Of a stretch of DNA of 64,000 bases, positions 42,488-51,772 are shown one piece after another. Under the pieces are notes generated by a model. It worked only from the letters and a program-made list of their open reading frames with translations. It made no database searches and had not been told where the DNA came from. Position 1 is the stretch's first letter. Every line of letters begins with the position of its first letter. Origin of the DNA: Paenibacillaceae bacterium (lineage in GTDB: Bacteria > Bacillota > Bacilli > Paenibacillales > Paenibacillaceae); the NCBI GenBank assembly GCA_004134985.1, contig REGQ01000002.1, positions 337,232 through 401,231 on the forward strand, read 5' to 3'. Made by a program: the position numbers and the translations under genes.

Positions 42488-43306
42488 TTAGCGAATTCGG
42501 CGCAAAAAGCTTTGCAGACGCTCGCTTTCCGGTTCCTCGAACAGTTTGGCAGGCGAGCCTTCCTCAACAATTAACCCGTCGGCGAAAAAGATGACACGGT
42601 CGGCCACTTCACGCGCAAAATCCATTTCATGGGTGATGAGCAGCATCGCCATCTCGCCTTCCGCCGCAATTTCTTTAATAACTTCCAGCACTTCGCCAAC
42701 CAGTTCCGGATCAAGCGCTGACGTTACCTCGTCAAACACCATAACCTGCGGCCGCATGACAAGCGCCCTTGCGATTGCCACCCGCTGCTTCTGCCCTCCG
42801 GACAGTTTTGCCGGGTAAATCGTCAGTTTATCTTCCAGTCCTACTTTCTTCAGCATCTCGATTGCGCGTTCGGTGGCCTCCTGTTTGGAAAGCCCCAGCA
42901 CCCTCATAGGCGCTTCGGTTACATTGCGCAAAACATTCATATGCGGAAATAAATTAAAATGTTGAAATACCATGCCAATTTTAGTTCGCATTTGATGCAA
43001 ATGCTTCTCGTCGGCTCGAACCTGCTTCCCTTTGACTTCACGGTGCCACAACGGTTCGCCATCCACTTCAATGGTGCCGGATGTCGGTTCTTCCAACGTC
43101 ATCAACAGACGTCCGATCGTTGTTTTGCCCGAACCGCTCGGCCCAATCAGCGCAATCTTCTCGCCTGCTTTCACATCGAAATTGATGCCGTGCAGCACCT
43201 GCAAATCGCCAAATTGCTTGGTTACATTCCGGTACCTGACCATTGGCTGCCGATTATTGGCTGTTCCAGCAGGCGACTCTGCTGCTTCTTTCACCATCAT
43301 TTCCAT
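42488..43306 (-). CDS. ehuA: Polar amino acid/ectoine-type ABC transporter ATPase
   Basis: The roughly 272-residue ATPase energises import. Walker A is GPSGSGKTT, the Q-loop follows in GMVFQHFNLFPHMNV, the ABC signature is LSGGQKQR, and Walker B is VMVFDEVTSALDPE. It belongs to the polar amino-acid class, which includes EhuA. The start at 43306 follows GGAGGAAC. The ectoine specificity rests on position inside the ectoine operon, not on residues, so another polar substrate is possible. Confidence 0.85.
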   Translation of the reverse strand: MEMMVKEAAESPAGTANNRQPMVRYRNVTKQFGDLQVLHGINFDVKAGEKIALIGPSGSGKTTIGRLLMTLEEPTSGTIEVDGEPLWHREVKGKQVRADEKHLHQMRTKIGMVFQHFNLFPHMNVLRNVTEAPMRVLGLSKQEATERAIEMLKKVGLEDKLTIYPAKLSGGQKQRVAIARALVMRPQVMVFDEVTSALDPELVGEVLEVIKEIAAEGEMAMLLITHEMDFAREVADRVIFFADGLIVEEGSPAKLFEEPESERLQSFLRRIR

Positions 43307-43338
43307 TAGGCGAGTTCCTCCTTGTTCTAAAATCAACC

Positions 43339-43998
43339 CTACTTATTTTTTTGCAAAAGACGCTTTTCCATCATGCTGACCAGCAGTGAAACAAGCAGGC
43401 TGATGATCAGAAACAGTACACCGACGATGGTGTATGCTTCGAATGCCTTCCAATCTCTGGCGGTGATGTTTTTGGCTGTCGTCAACAGCTCAATTACCGT
43501 AATGCCAGCAAGCAACGGCGTTTCTTTGAACATGATAATCAGGTAATTGCCCATCAGAGGCAGCACAGGCGGGTAAGCCTGCGGCAAAATAACCGATATC
43601 CAGGTCTGTGCAGGTGAAAAATTTAGCGCGCGCGCCGCCTCCCATTGCCCTTTCTCCACGCCGTTGATTCCGGAGCGATATACTTCAGACAGATAGGTGC
43701 TGTAGTGTAGGCCGAGCCCGACTACCCCCGTCACAAAAGCGGACATAGAGAAATTAAACATAAGCGGAACCGCATAGAACAGAAAAAACAATTGGACAAG
43801 CAGCGGGGTACTTCGCACAAATTCCACAAACGCGAGTACAAGCAGCCTTATCCCCTTATAGCGTGATCGGCCAAGTACGGCCAGCAGCAGTCCAAACAGA
43901 CTCGCTACAGCAAAACCACAGATCGTTGCATAGAATGTCATCTTCAAAGCGCCCAGCAAATCAGGCAAGATCGAGGCTGCATATTGCCAATCCCACAT
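43339..43998 (-). CDS. ehuD: ABC transporter permease of the polar amino-acid type
   Basis: The 219-residue membrane protein has about five segments and the permease loop with an EAA-like motif (GQWEAARALNFSPAQTWISVILPQAYP). It is the typical heterodimer partner of the next gene and would form the translocation pore with it. Six bases separate it from ehuC. Confidence 0.86.
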   Translation of the reverse strand: MWDWQYAASILPDLLGALKMTFYATICGFAVASLFGLLLAVLGRSRYKGIRLLVLAFVEFVRSTPLLVQLFFLFYAVPLMFNFSMSAFVTGVVGLGLHYSTYLSEVYRSGINGVEKGQWEAARALNFSPAQTWISVILPQAYPPVLPLMGNYLIIMFKETPLLAGITVIELLTTAKNITARDWKAFEAYTIVGVLFLIISLLVSLLVSMMEKRLLQKNK

Positions 43999-44004
43999 CG
44001 ATCG

Positions 44005-44658
44005 TCACATCCTTCCCGCCGACAGTTTCCGTTCCAGCAAGCGGGCGGCCAGTGAGATAACAGCTGCCAGAATAAAGTACATGATAAGCAGCAAGCCGTA
44101 AATTTCAGCAGTCTGCGGAAAGTATAAGCCCCGCAGCACATGCGCCTGATAGGTCAAATCTGTCATCGTAATAAAGTAAATGAGCGAGGTCGCTTTCAGC
44201 AGCTCAATGAGCAAATTGTTGAAAGGCGGGATCATGCGCACGAGCGCCTGGGGAAAAATAACCCGTGTCATCCGCTGCATCGGTGTCAGGTTAAGCGCCT
44301 GTGCTGCCTCCCATTGCCCTTTCGGAACAGCCATAATGGAGCTTCGTACAATTTCTGATCCGAATGCGCCGTAGTTAAGGCCAATCGCCAGTACAGCCGC
44401 CGCCATTTTTGAAAACTCAATTCCGATCAACGGCAACGCAAAGTATACCCAGAACAACAATACAAGCAGTGAAACCCCTCGAAAAATAAGAACATAAGTA
44501 TATGTTATACCGCGAACCAACTTATATTTGGACAGGCGGCATAGTCCGGCAACCGCTGCAAGGATCAGCGCCACGATGGCTGAGAGCGCCGTCACTTGCA
44601 CGGTTGTCGCCAGTCCCTCCCGCAGCAGAGGCACCCAATCCATCCATGTGGAACTCAT
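44005..44658 (-). CDS. ehuC: ABC transporter permease of the polar amino-acid type
   Basis: The 217-residue membrane protein has five segments and the EAA-like loop GQWEAAQALNLTPMQRMTRVIFPQA. It is related to ehuD. The N-terminus MSSTWMDWVPLLREGLATTVQVTALSA is typical of the HisM/GlnP group. It lies nine bases downstream of the binding protein gene. Confidence 0.86.
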   Translation of the reverse strand: MSSTWMDWVPLLREGLATTVQVTALSAIVALILAAVAGLCRLSKYKLVRGITYTYVLIFRGVSLLVLLFWVYFALPLIGIEFSKMAAAVLAIGLNYGAFGSEIVRSSIMAVPKGQWEAAQALNLTPMQRMTRVIFPQALVRMIPPFNNLLIELLKATSLIYFITMTDLTYQAHVLRGLYFPQTAEIYGLLLIMYFILAAVISLAARLLERKLSAGRM

Positions 44659-44667
44659 TGAGGATGC

Positions 44668-45657
44668 CTACTCGCTGCAGAGCGCCTCTGCCGTCATATC
44701 GCCGGGCAGTTCTTCTTCCGTAAATCCGAACGGCTCCATCAATGTCAGCAGTTCGCCTGCATCTTTCAGTTTTTGCAATTCAGTATTAAAGGCATCGCGG
44801 AACGCGGTGTCCTGCTGCCGGAAGGCGCTGGCGCCATAGCCAAATACGCTCTCCCCATCGATCACCGGCTGTTCAAAATCAGCTACCCGCTCCAGGTTGG
44901 CATCATTTGCTGTATCCAGACGCGATTGCAGCGCCGGGCCAGTCATCGTGATCGCATCCACCCGCCCCGCTTGCAGCGCACTTATCGCCGCATTCTGATC
45001 CGGCACCTGAATGATAAGGCTGGCTGGCACACCTGACTTCTCCAACAGCGCAATTTCTTCCGCACCGGTCATTACTGCCACTTTAGCCTCTTTGCTTCCG
45101 ATATCTTCGTAGCTTCTCAGCTCAAGCGGGTTGCCAGCCTTGACCGCGATCGCCTCGCCAATACGATATTCAGGGTCGGCAAACGCTACCTGCGCGCAGC
45201 GTGTCGGATTAACGAACATGCCGGCGGTGATGACATCGAATCGGCCAGCCTGCAAACCGCTGATCAATCCGCTAAACTCCGTCAGTTCCCCACGGACTTC
45301 CTCGATTCCCAGATTGCCAAGCACGGCTTTTGCAATTTCAACCGCCTCTCCGGTTAGCGTGCCGTCAGCCTGCATGTAAGCATAAGGCTCCTCATTGGCA
45401 AAGCCCACGGTAATGTATCCCCGTTCGATAGCCTTGGACAGCGTGCCGTCCTCGTCTGCCGGGCTGCCATTCTCTCCTGTCGCGGGATCATTCTCCGCTC
45501 CACCATCATTCGTTCCTCCTGTATCGTCATCTGTATTTGTCTGTGTGTTGGTACCTGCCCCGTTCCCGTTACCGGTGTCCCCCTCATTTGCACTTCCACA
45601 TGCTGCGGTCAGCACAAGCATCAAACCAAGCATTACTAGAAATAAACCCTTCCTCAC
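44668..45657 (-). CDS. ehuB: Substrate-binding lipoprotein of the ectoine-type ABC transporter
   Basis: The roughly 329-residue lipoprotein has a signal peptide (VRKGLFLVMLGLMLVLTAAC) with a clear lipobox. A Gly/Asn/Thr/Asp-rich linker follows, then a bacterial solute-binding family 3 fold: YITVGFANEEPYAYMQADGTLTGEAVEIAKAVLGNLG, then DVITAGMFVNPTRCAQVAFADP. A GTG at 45657 was chosen because the frame upstream lacks a signal-like start; GAGAGG lies 13 bases before it. Ectoine specificity is inferred from the downstream ect genes. Confidence 0.85.
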   Translation of the reverse strand: MRKGLFLVMLGLMLVLTAACGSANEGDTGNGNGAGTNTQTNTDDDTGGTNDGGAENDPATGENGSPADEDGTLSKAIERGYITVGFANEEPYAYMQADGTLTGEAVEIAKAVLGNLGIEEVRGELTEFSGLISGLQAGRFDVITAGMFVNPTRCAQVAFADPEYRIGEAIAVKAGNPLELRSYEDIGSKEAKVAVMTGAEEIALLEKSGVPASLIIQVPDQNAAISALQAGRVDAITMTGPALQSRLDTANDANLERVADFEQPVIDGESVFGYGASAFRQQDTAFRDAFNTELQKLKDAGELLTLMEPFGFTEEELPGDMTAEALCSE

Positions 45658-46077
45658 TGTTTTCCCACAACCTCTCTCCAATTTTAGCTTTTGTCCAAAG
45701 CTCTTTAACCAAAACGGCTCTGTCGCTGTTTTGTCATAAGGCTGCTTTATCAAAAGCTCTTATAAATGCTAACATGGATTTTAATGGGGGTCATTTCCAG
45801 TAGGCTTCCATATATTCGGCTATTTCGCGCTCATTTAGGCTGAAGTGGGGTCAGCTGGCCGAAACTGCCTTTTCCTCCCCGATCATGCCTGATCGTAGCG
45901 GATAGGGAGGTTTACTCACCATTCAATCTATGTTAATAAACAAAGCATGGACGAGATAAACAAAAGAAAAGCAGCAAAATCGGCGTTTTTTCGCCAAATT
46001 TGCTGCTTTTCAACAGGACTTGCTATCACTCTACAAAATGCTCCAAACGGAAGCGCGCAAGCCCCTCATCCGTCCTT
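45658..46077. other. Intergenic region upstream of ehuB
   Basis: No gene seen. It should hold the ehu-ect promoter, but I find no pair of hexamers I trust. The terminator of the minus-strand esterase operon is at 45967-46012. Confidence 0.5.
45967..46012 (-). terminator. Terminator of the carbohydrate-type operon
   Basis: AGCAGCAAA and an inner GGCG pair with CGCC and TTTGCTGCT. On the minus strand the stem is followed by TTTTCTTTTG. Confidence 0.75.
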
Positions 46078-46905
46078 CTATTCCGCGTGGTAATTTTGCT
46101 GCTTCAACCATTGTTCAGCAACCGTGGTCCACGTGGAAAGATGCGCATCCTCCAAGGCGAGGCCTACGCCATGGGCGCCATGATCATACACATGCAAATC
46201 AAACGGCACCTTGCTGCGGCTTAACGCTGCGGCAAACAACAGGCTGTTCTCCACAGGTACAGCAACGTCGGTTGAAGTATGCCATAGAAAGGTCGGTGGC
46301 GTCTCTGGCGTCACCTTCCGCTCATTGCAAAACTGCTCAACCAACTCAGCAGGAGCGTCCGGCCCGAACAAATTATTTCGAGATCCCTCATGGAAGTAAG
46401 GAGCAATCATCGTAATGACAGGATAGCATAAGATCATCGCATCGGGACGGCTCGCTTGCCTCTCTACCGGGTCGGCGGCAAGCGCATCGCCTGCATCGAA
46501 ATGCGTACCGGCAGAGGAGGCCAGATGACCCCCCGCCGAAAAACCGAGAATGCCGATTTTACGCGGATCGATCCCCCATTGCTCCGCATGGGTGCGCACA
46601 TGCCGGATCGCCCGCTGCGCATCCAGCAGCGCGCATGGATAGCGGTAAGGAGCGACACGGTAGCGCAGCACGAATGCGGACACGCCGATGTCGTTGAGCC
46701 AGCGGGCAATCGGCTCGCCTTCGTGCTCGGCACGGCAGCCGTATCCCCCTCCCGGGAACACAATGACAGCGCCTCGGCCAGCAGAGCCTCGGGGCTGCTC
46801 AAGCAGATAAGGGATCAGCGCCGGACAATCTTCTTCAGAAGTCCCGGTGGCATAAGGCGCCCCGTCAGGCCACAGTTCAATTGCTACGCTCTCAGATCCA
46901 GCCAT
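46078..46905 (-). CDS. Alpha/beta-hydrolase esterase (acetylesterase-like)
   Basis: The 275-residue hydrolase has the oxyanion motif VIVFPGGGYGCRAEHEGE, the nucleophile Ser in GILGFSAGGHLASS, an acid region in LWHTSTDVAVPVENS, and a His in YDHGAHGVGL. No signal peptide, so it is cytoplasmic. The family includes carbohydrate acetylesterases. It overlaps the upstream aldo/keto reductase gene by 22 bases. Confidence 0.85.
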   Translation of the reverse strand: MAGSESVAIELWPDGAPYATGTSEEDCPALIPYLLEQPRGSAGRGAVIVFPGGGYGCRAEHEGEPIARWLNDIGVSAFVLRYRVAPYRYPCALLDAQRAIRHVRTHAEQWGIDPRKIGILGFSAGGHLASSAGTHFDAGDALAADPVERQASRPDAMILCYPVITMIAPYFHEGSRNNLFGPDAPAELVEQFCNERKVTPETPPTFLWHTSTDVAVPVENSLLFAAALSRSKVPFDLHVYDHGAHGVGLALEDAHLSTWTTVAEQWLKQQNYHAE

Positions 46906-47813
46906 TTTACTTCCTCCGCTGTCAGCTCAATTTGCACCGCGTCACGACAGGAATGCATCTCCGCATCATTGCGCGGACCGATAATGGCTGCGGTCGGGAA
47001 CGATTGATTCAACACATACGCAAGCGCGATTTGAATCGTCGATACGCCCTTTTCCCCGGCAAGCTGTTCGGCACGGCGATACCGTTCCCAGTTCTCGTCA
47101 TTGTAGAACACACGCACCAGATCCTGATCGGAACGGTCTTCCGGCGTAAACCTTCCGGTGAAAAATCCGCGTGCCTGCGCTGACCAGGACAGCAGCGGCA
47201 AGTTTTTCTGTTCATGCCATGCCAATGTTTCCGTATCTACGCTGACACAATCAGCCCAATACGGTTCAATGGCTCTTGCCAGACTTAAATTCGGGCTGTT
47301 GAACGCAAACCCGCGCAATCCATGGGATGCGGCATAATCGTTTGCCTCCTGCAGACGCTGCCATGACCAGTTCGACGCTCCGAATACCAGAATTCGGCCA
47401 GCTTCCACCTGTGCATTCAAAATTTCAATAATTTCCGCTACCGGCACATCCGGATCGTCGCGGTGCAGTGCATACAGATCAACATAATCGGTACGCAGCC
47501 GCTCGAGGCTGATCGCCAGTTCTTCTTCGATGGCTTTCTTGTTGACGCGCTTGCCCTGCTCGTTCGGATGGCCGCCTTTTGTCCAAATGTTGATCTCTTT
47601 GCGATTGTTGCGCTCCTCAAGCCACATGCCAATCGCCTGCTCGCTTTTTCCTCCGCTGTATATATAAGCAGTATCAATTGTATTGCCGCCAATTGAAGTA
47701 AACAAATCCAAATTCGTACGCACGAGATCGTACACTGCCGGAGCAAAATAATCCGAGCCCATAATGAGTCTGGAAACCCCATTACGAAGTCCATCTATTG
47801 TCAAATGCTTCAT
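46884..47813 (-). CDS. Aldo/keto reductase
   Basis: The 309-residue NADPH-dependent oxidoreductase has a TIM barrel. The catalytic tetrad is seen in NTIDTAYIYSGGKSE (Asp, Tyr), INIWTKGG (Lys) and LYALHRDDP (His). The late LSWSAQARGFFTGRF and AAIIGPRNDAEMH help place it. It lies 57 bases downstream of the Gfo/Idh gene and overlaps the esterase, suggesting one sugar-modifying operon. Confidence 0.9.
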   Translation of the reverse strand: MKHLTIDGLRNGVSRLIMGSDYFAPAVYDLVRTNLDLFTSIGGNTIDTAYIYSGGKSEQAIGMWLEERNNRKEINIWTKGGHPNEQGKRVNKKAIEEELAISLERLRTDYVDLYALHRDDPDVPVAEIIEILNAQVEAGRILVFGASNWSWQRLQEANDYAASHGLRGFAFNSPNLSLARAIEPYWADCVSVDTETLAWHEQKNLPLLSWSAQARGFFTGRFTPEDRSDQDLVRVFYNDENWERYRRAEQLAGEKGVSTIQIALAYVLNQSFPTAAIIGPRNDAEMHSCRDAVQIELTAEEVKWLDLRA

Positions 47814-47870
47814 CGTTCGCTAACCTCCCAGTGAATAATATTGCTTATTCAGGAAATATCCAATTTATAG

Positions 47871-48857
47871 TTATTCTATCGTTACGCGCTGACGTTCATA
47901 GGCTGATTTAAGACAAGCATCAATGACTTTCATGTTCAAAACTGCATCGGATGGTGCGAACCGGGGCTGTTCCCCGCGCACAGCAGCCGCGAACGCATCG
48001 GCCTGCAGCGCATATTGGTTCAATGTCTCCTGCTTCTCTTCCCGACGGCCTGCATTGGTCGATACGTAAAAATTAGGGTCGCCAACAAATGCCGATGGCA
48101 CTTCAATTCTTCCTTCCGTCCCCAGTACCTCAAGCGAATTGCGGAAAGCAGCCCACATTCCGCAATCGAATGTCAAGGCGACGCCGCCGGCAAATTCCAG
48201 CACCCCGGAAGCCATCATATCGACGTTGTCATGCTCTGGCGAAATGAGCGCATGCACCGTAGCCGCTTCCGGCTCCGCTTCCAGCAGCATTCTCGCTGCG
48301 CTGATCGGGTAGCAGCCCACATCATAGAGCGATCCGCCCCCCCAATCGCGGCGATAGCGGACATTGCTGGCATCACCGGCATTGTTGAATGTAAAGTTGC
48401 CGTAAATGCCGCGGATCTCGCCAATTTCACCCGATTTGATTATTTCTTTCATCCGGGTGTAACGAGGATGATGACGGTACATAAAAGCTTCGGCCAGGTG
48501 CACACCTGCTTTGGCAGACGCCCCAACCATACGCTCCGCTTCAGCAGCGTTCAACGCAAGCGGCTTCTCGCAGAGTACATGCTTGCCGGCTTCCATGGCG
48601 CGAATGGCCCACTCCATATGCAAATGGTTAGGCAGCGGAATGTATACCGCATCAATATTGTTATCGGCGATAAGCGCCTCATAGCTTCCGTACGCTACCG
48701 GAATATCAAGTTTTTGTGCCGTCTCCTCAGCCTTGGCCAAATCGCGGCTGGCAATTGCCAGCACCTCGGCAGTTTCCGAAGCGCGCATGCCTGGAATGAC
48801 AGAGCGGACAGCGATCCCTGCGCAGCCCAGTACGCCCCAATTAAGTTTGTTTGTCAT
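47871..48857 (-). CDS. Gfo/Idh/MocA family NAD(P)-dependent oxidoreductase
   Basis: The 328-residue oxidoreductase has a Rossmann motif GVLGCAGIAVRSVIPGM (about 8-24), the catalytic CEKPLALNAAEAE (Lys), AEAFMYRHHPRYTRMKEII and the GGGSLYDVGCYPISAARMLL region near the active site. Substrates are usually sugars or inositols. The start follows AAGGGATGTGAC. It is the first gene of a three-gene run with aldo/keto reductase and esterase. Confidence 0.9.
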   Translation of the reverse strand: MTNKLNWGVLGCAGIAVRSVIPGMRASETAEVLAIASRDLAKAEETAQKLDIPVAYGSYEALIADNNIDAVYIPLPNHLHMEWAIRAMEAGKHVLCEKPLALNAAEAERMVGASAKAGVHLAEAFMYRHHPRYTRMKEIIKSGEIGEIRGIYGNFTFNNAGDASNVRYRRDWGGGSLYDVGCYPISAARMLLEAEPEAATVHALISPEHDNVDMMASGVLEFAGGVALTFDCGMWAAFRNSLEVLGTEGRIEVPSAFVGDPNFYVSTNAGRREEKQETLNQYALQADAFAAAVRGEQPRFAPSDAVLNMKVIDACLKSAYERQRVTIE

Positions 48858-49187
48858 TGTTGAAAGTCACATCCCTTCAATTGATCACTTTTCTATTATA
48901 AAGTACAAGACAGGCAGATGATATAAAAGGGTTTTCATCACAATAGAACGATATTCAGCAACCGCGATAAATGGGACGAGCATCGAAGGAACTTTCAACC
49001 AGGCTGCTAACATTATTCGGGAAATCTGCATGCAAAAAACGCCGAACCGATCCGCTATTCTACACAGAATAACGGATCGGTTCGGCGAAATGGCAAGCTG
49101 TATCAACAGCGTGCAGCTCCCAGCACGGTGTTTGAGCTGGGTGTTTCCAGCCTTGCAACCGTCCGGGCAGCCACAAGCCGTGCCATT
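48858..49187. other. Intergenic region with structured sequence
   Basis: No gene. A 22-base-pair hairpin at 49040-49087 is the terminator of the YflT-like gene. Beside it are AAATGGCA/TGCCATTT (49088-49095 / 49181-49188) and a CCCAGC/GCTGGG hairpin near 49119-49141. A TATAAT upstream of 48857 may belong to the Gfo/Idh promoter. Confidence 0.5.
49035..49087 (-). terminator. Long-stem terminator of the YflT-like gene
   Basis: CGCCGAACCGATCCG (49040-49054) pairs with CGGATCGGTTCGGCG (49073-49087), extended by a TATTCT/AGAATA inner stem. The A-run before it makes a U-tract on the minus strand. Confidence 0.8.
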
Positions 49188-49733
49188 TTAATTAATAATC
49201 TGTTCCGCTCCAGTACGGCGAAAAGCAGCTTCCGCCTTGTCAAGACGGCTTATCCCGCTTTCTGAGGTCTGCTCCTCTGTTTCCGCTATGACGAGGAAAT
49301 TCCCGTCCTCAATTGCCGAGCGGCACTGGCCGGCCTCATCGTCGTTTAACCCCAGTGCCCGCAGCGCAGAACCGATACCAGCGTCATCCTCATTAAACAC
49401 CGCATCCCCGAACAAACCGCCGAAAAAACCAGCTCCGGCAGGCGTTCCTGCTGGAGCAATCGCCCCCGCCTGATTGAAGCCGACACCGCCCATTCCAAAG
49501 CCTCCGACAATGAAAGGACGCTCCAGCATAGTGCCATCCTGCTGCTCACGCGTCTCTGCAAGCTCAAGCACTTCGTCCAAATGGGCATCCGTTTCGGCCT
49601 CAATCCGTCTTGAGTGGTCATTATCTTTGGCTACCACTCTGAATTCATCCATGCCGAACCCTTCATTTTGCAGCGCCTCGACCGCTTCGATTGCCTGCTG
49701 TTCCCTTGCGAATACACCAATTTTTTTAGCCAT
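49188..49733 (-). CDS. YflT-like general stress protein
   Basis: The 181-residue protein starts MAKKIGVFAREQQAIEAVEALQNEGF, the YflT/general stress protein 17M domain (about 1-100). A Gly-rich middle follows (GGFGMGGVGFNQAG, GTPAGAGFFGGLFG), then a second small domain (ALGLNDDEAGQCRSAIEDGNFLVIAETEE). It has the look of a duplicated stress domain with a flexible hinge. The start follows GGAGGAG. It is divergent from rsbV-rsbW-sigB, which fits stress control, although no sigma-B promoter is evident. Confidence 0.8.
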   Translation of the reverse strand: MAKKIGVFAREQQAIEAVEALQNEGFGMDEFRVVAKDNDHSRRIEAETDAHLDEVLELAETREQQDGTMLERPFIVGGFGMGGVGFNQAGAIAPAGTPAGAGFFGGLFGDAVFNEDDAGIGSALRALGLNDDEAGQCRSAIEDGNFLVIAETEEQTSESGISRLDKAEAAFRRTGAEQIIN

Positions 49734-50018
49734 ATCGCTTCTCCTCCTGGAATGTTGTTTGGTATGAGTCCAATGGAATACAAATTTGTTTACGATTGTC
49801 TTCATTTACGTTAACCTAGTATTGCCCCGATGGTGCAACTTTACCCTTGCATTGAAATCTCCAAACATTTCAGGGCTGCTGTTTCAGTCGTGCAAGCCAT
49901 GGTTAATCAAAGTTAACAGTGCATTAGCGCTATCGATGATTGACTTCCACGTAAGCAACAGAGAGAACGTGTGACAATGATTTATAAGAGACAGTATTCT
50001 GAGGCAGGAGAGGACAAG

Positions 50019-50342
50019 ATGAAACAACCGGATAAATTTCAATTGCGTACCGAAATGAATGAAGGCCATTGTGTCGTATATGTCAGTGGCGAACTTGACC
50101 TTGAAGTAGCCAGCCAATTGCGTGCAGCAATGACTCCTTTGGTCGAATTGACCGATCAAGACCTGACGCTTAACTTGCGCGATCTCAAGTATATCGACAG
50201 CACAGGCATCGGCGTGCTGGTATCTGTTTTGAAAGCAAGGAACGCCAAACAAGCTTCCTTCACCGTGGAAGCCATTCCTCCGACCATTCGCAAGCTGTTC
50301 GATATGACGGGAATAACGCCATTCTTAACAAAGCAAAGCTAA
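50019..50342 (+). CDS. rsbV: Anti-sigma factor antagonist RsbV (STAS domain)
   Basis: The 107-residue STAS protein frees sigma-B by binding RsbW when dephosphorylated. The phosphorylated Ser is in DLKYIDSTGIGVLVS (IDSTGIG), and GELDLEVASQLRAAM is the family core. The start follows AGGAGAGG. It is the first gene of rsbV-rsbW-sigB. The partner phosphatase may be the REC-PP2C protein at 53468-54631. Confidence 0.92.
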   Translation: MKQPDKFQLRTEMNEGHCVVYVSGELDLEVASQLRAAMTPLVELTDQDLTLNLRDLKYIDSTGIGVLVSVLKARNAKQASFTVEAIPPTIRKLFDMTGITPFLTKQS

Positions 50343-50383
50343 TAATATCATTAAAGCGATAGAAGGGATCGAGGTTGAGCGAA

Positions 50384-50863
50384 ATGAAAGCAAGAGACGA
50401 GCTAGTAACGCTGCAAGTGCCGGCTACGGCAGAATACGTTGATTTGGTCCGGGTCACCCTTTATGGAATAGCAGCAAAAATGGGATTTGCCTACGAGGAA
50501 ATTGAAGATATGAAAGTTGCTGTTTCCGAAGCCTGCAACAATGCTGTCTTGCATGCCTATGGCAACCCGCCGACAGGAACAACAGCCCAGGCGCCGGATG
50601 AACAGCCAAGGATGGAAATTCGGTTTATTAAGCAGGAAGACGCACTGTCCATCATTGTCAAGGATGAGGGTCAGAGCTTTGATGCCCAGGTGGCGGCTCC
50701 GGAAACTTCCCCGCTTGTTGGCAAAGCAATCAGTGAAATACACGCTGGCGGGCTCGGGCTTTATCTTATGCAGGCGCTAATGGATCAAGTGGAGGTGCAC
50801 AGTGAATCAGGCACCGAAGTGACAATGACCAAACGCCTTGTCAGGAGTGAGGAAACTGCATGA
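50384..50863 (+). CDS. rsbW: Serine-protein kinase / anti-sigma-B factor RsbW
   Basis: The 159-residue GHKL kinase binds sigma-B and phosphorylates RsbV. The N-box is EDMKVAVSEACNNAVLHAYG and the ATP lid includes SIIVKDEGQSFDAQ and GLGLYLMQALMDQVEV. ATG 50384 was chosen (GAGG nine bases upstream); a TTG three codons earlier is possible. The ATGA overlap with sigB couples translation. Confidence 0.93.
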   Translation: MKARDELVTLQVPATAEYVDLVRVTLYGIAAKMGFAYEEIEDMKVAVSEACNNAVLHAYGNPPTGTTAQAPDEQPRMEIRFIKQEDALSIIVKDEGQSFDAQVAAPETSPLVGKAISEIHAGGLGLYLMQALMDQVEVHSESGTEVTMTKRLVRSEETA

Positions 50864-51630
50864 GCATAAATTCAGCGAACTCTTCGCCACTATCAGGAGT
50901 TGAGCTTATTCTGTCCTATCAGAATAACCCGACTAATGATGTGGCGACGCAGCTAATCGAACACTATGAACCAATGGTTCGAATGGCGTCCGGCAAGATT
51001 TCGCGAAACCGACCGGATTTATATGAAGATTTATACCAGGTCGGACAGATGGCATTGCTGCGCTTATTTGCCCAATACGACGCCTCTGTCGGAGTCCAGT
51101 TTGAGCCATACGCCATGAAAAGCATTATCGGCCATATGAAAAATTATTTGCGGGATAAGTCCTGGTACGTTCAGGTTCCTCGGCGCATCAAAGAAAAAGG
51201 CATTGTTGTCCAGCAGGCTGTCGATACGTTGACGATCAAGCTTGAGCGGTCGCCCAAAGTGGAAGAAATCGCCGCTTATTTGGAACTAAGCTATGAGGAA
51301 ACACTGGAAATTCTAGCTGGGCGTGACTTATACCATTATGTATCGCTGGACACCCCCATTTCCGAGGAGGAGAGCAATACTACGCTCGGTGAATTAATTG
51401 GCTCCCAGGCCGATGACTATGATTCCGTTGATAAGAAGATTGATCTTCAAGCAGCCATGTCCGGGCTAAAGCCCGAGGAGCAGCAGGTACTGCTGCTTGT
51501 GTTCGATGAAGGGCTCCCGCAGCGGGCCATTGCCGAACAGCTTGGCGTTTCCCAAATGAGTATATCGCGAATTCAAAAAAGGGCAATCGATAAATTGCAG
51601 CAGTTGCTTACAGACAACATGAAACAATGA
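50860..51630 (+). CDS. sigB: RNA polymerase sigma factor SigB
   Basis: The 256-residue sigma-70 family member of the stress/sporulation group has region 2 with DLYQVGQMALLRLFAQYDAS and KSIIGHMKNYLRDKSW, region 3 with QVPRRIKEKG and region 4 with VFDEGLPQRAIAEQLGVSQMSISRIQKRA. The order rsbV-rsbW-sigB and the sequence favour SigB over SpoIIAA-AB-SigF. No rsbX follows and no rsbRST module precedes, so the partner-switch inputs are elsewhere. Confidence 0.9.
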   Translation: MSINSANSSPLSGVELILSYQNNPTNDVATQLIEHYEPMVRMASGKISRNRPDLYEDLYQVGQMALLRLFAQYDASVGVQFEPYAMKSIIGHMKNYLRDKSWYVQVPRRIKEKGIVVQQAVDTLTIKLERSPKVEEIAAYLELSYEETLEILAGRDLYHYVSLDTPISEEESNTTLGELIGSQADDYDSVDKKIDLQAAMSGLKPEEQQVLLLVFDEGLPQRAIAEQLGVSQMSISRIQKRAIDKLQQLLTDNMKQ

Positions 51631-51772
51631 ATGCGACCCTTACATTCACTTCAACATCCTAGACGTCATCTGCCGGACTGCAGCAGCTGGCGTCTATTTG
51701 GCAATCCGCTATACATAACCTGACCTTTTGGGGTATGATAAGAACAACAAGAGCGTAAACGGAGGACAAGCA

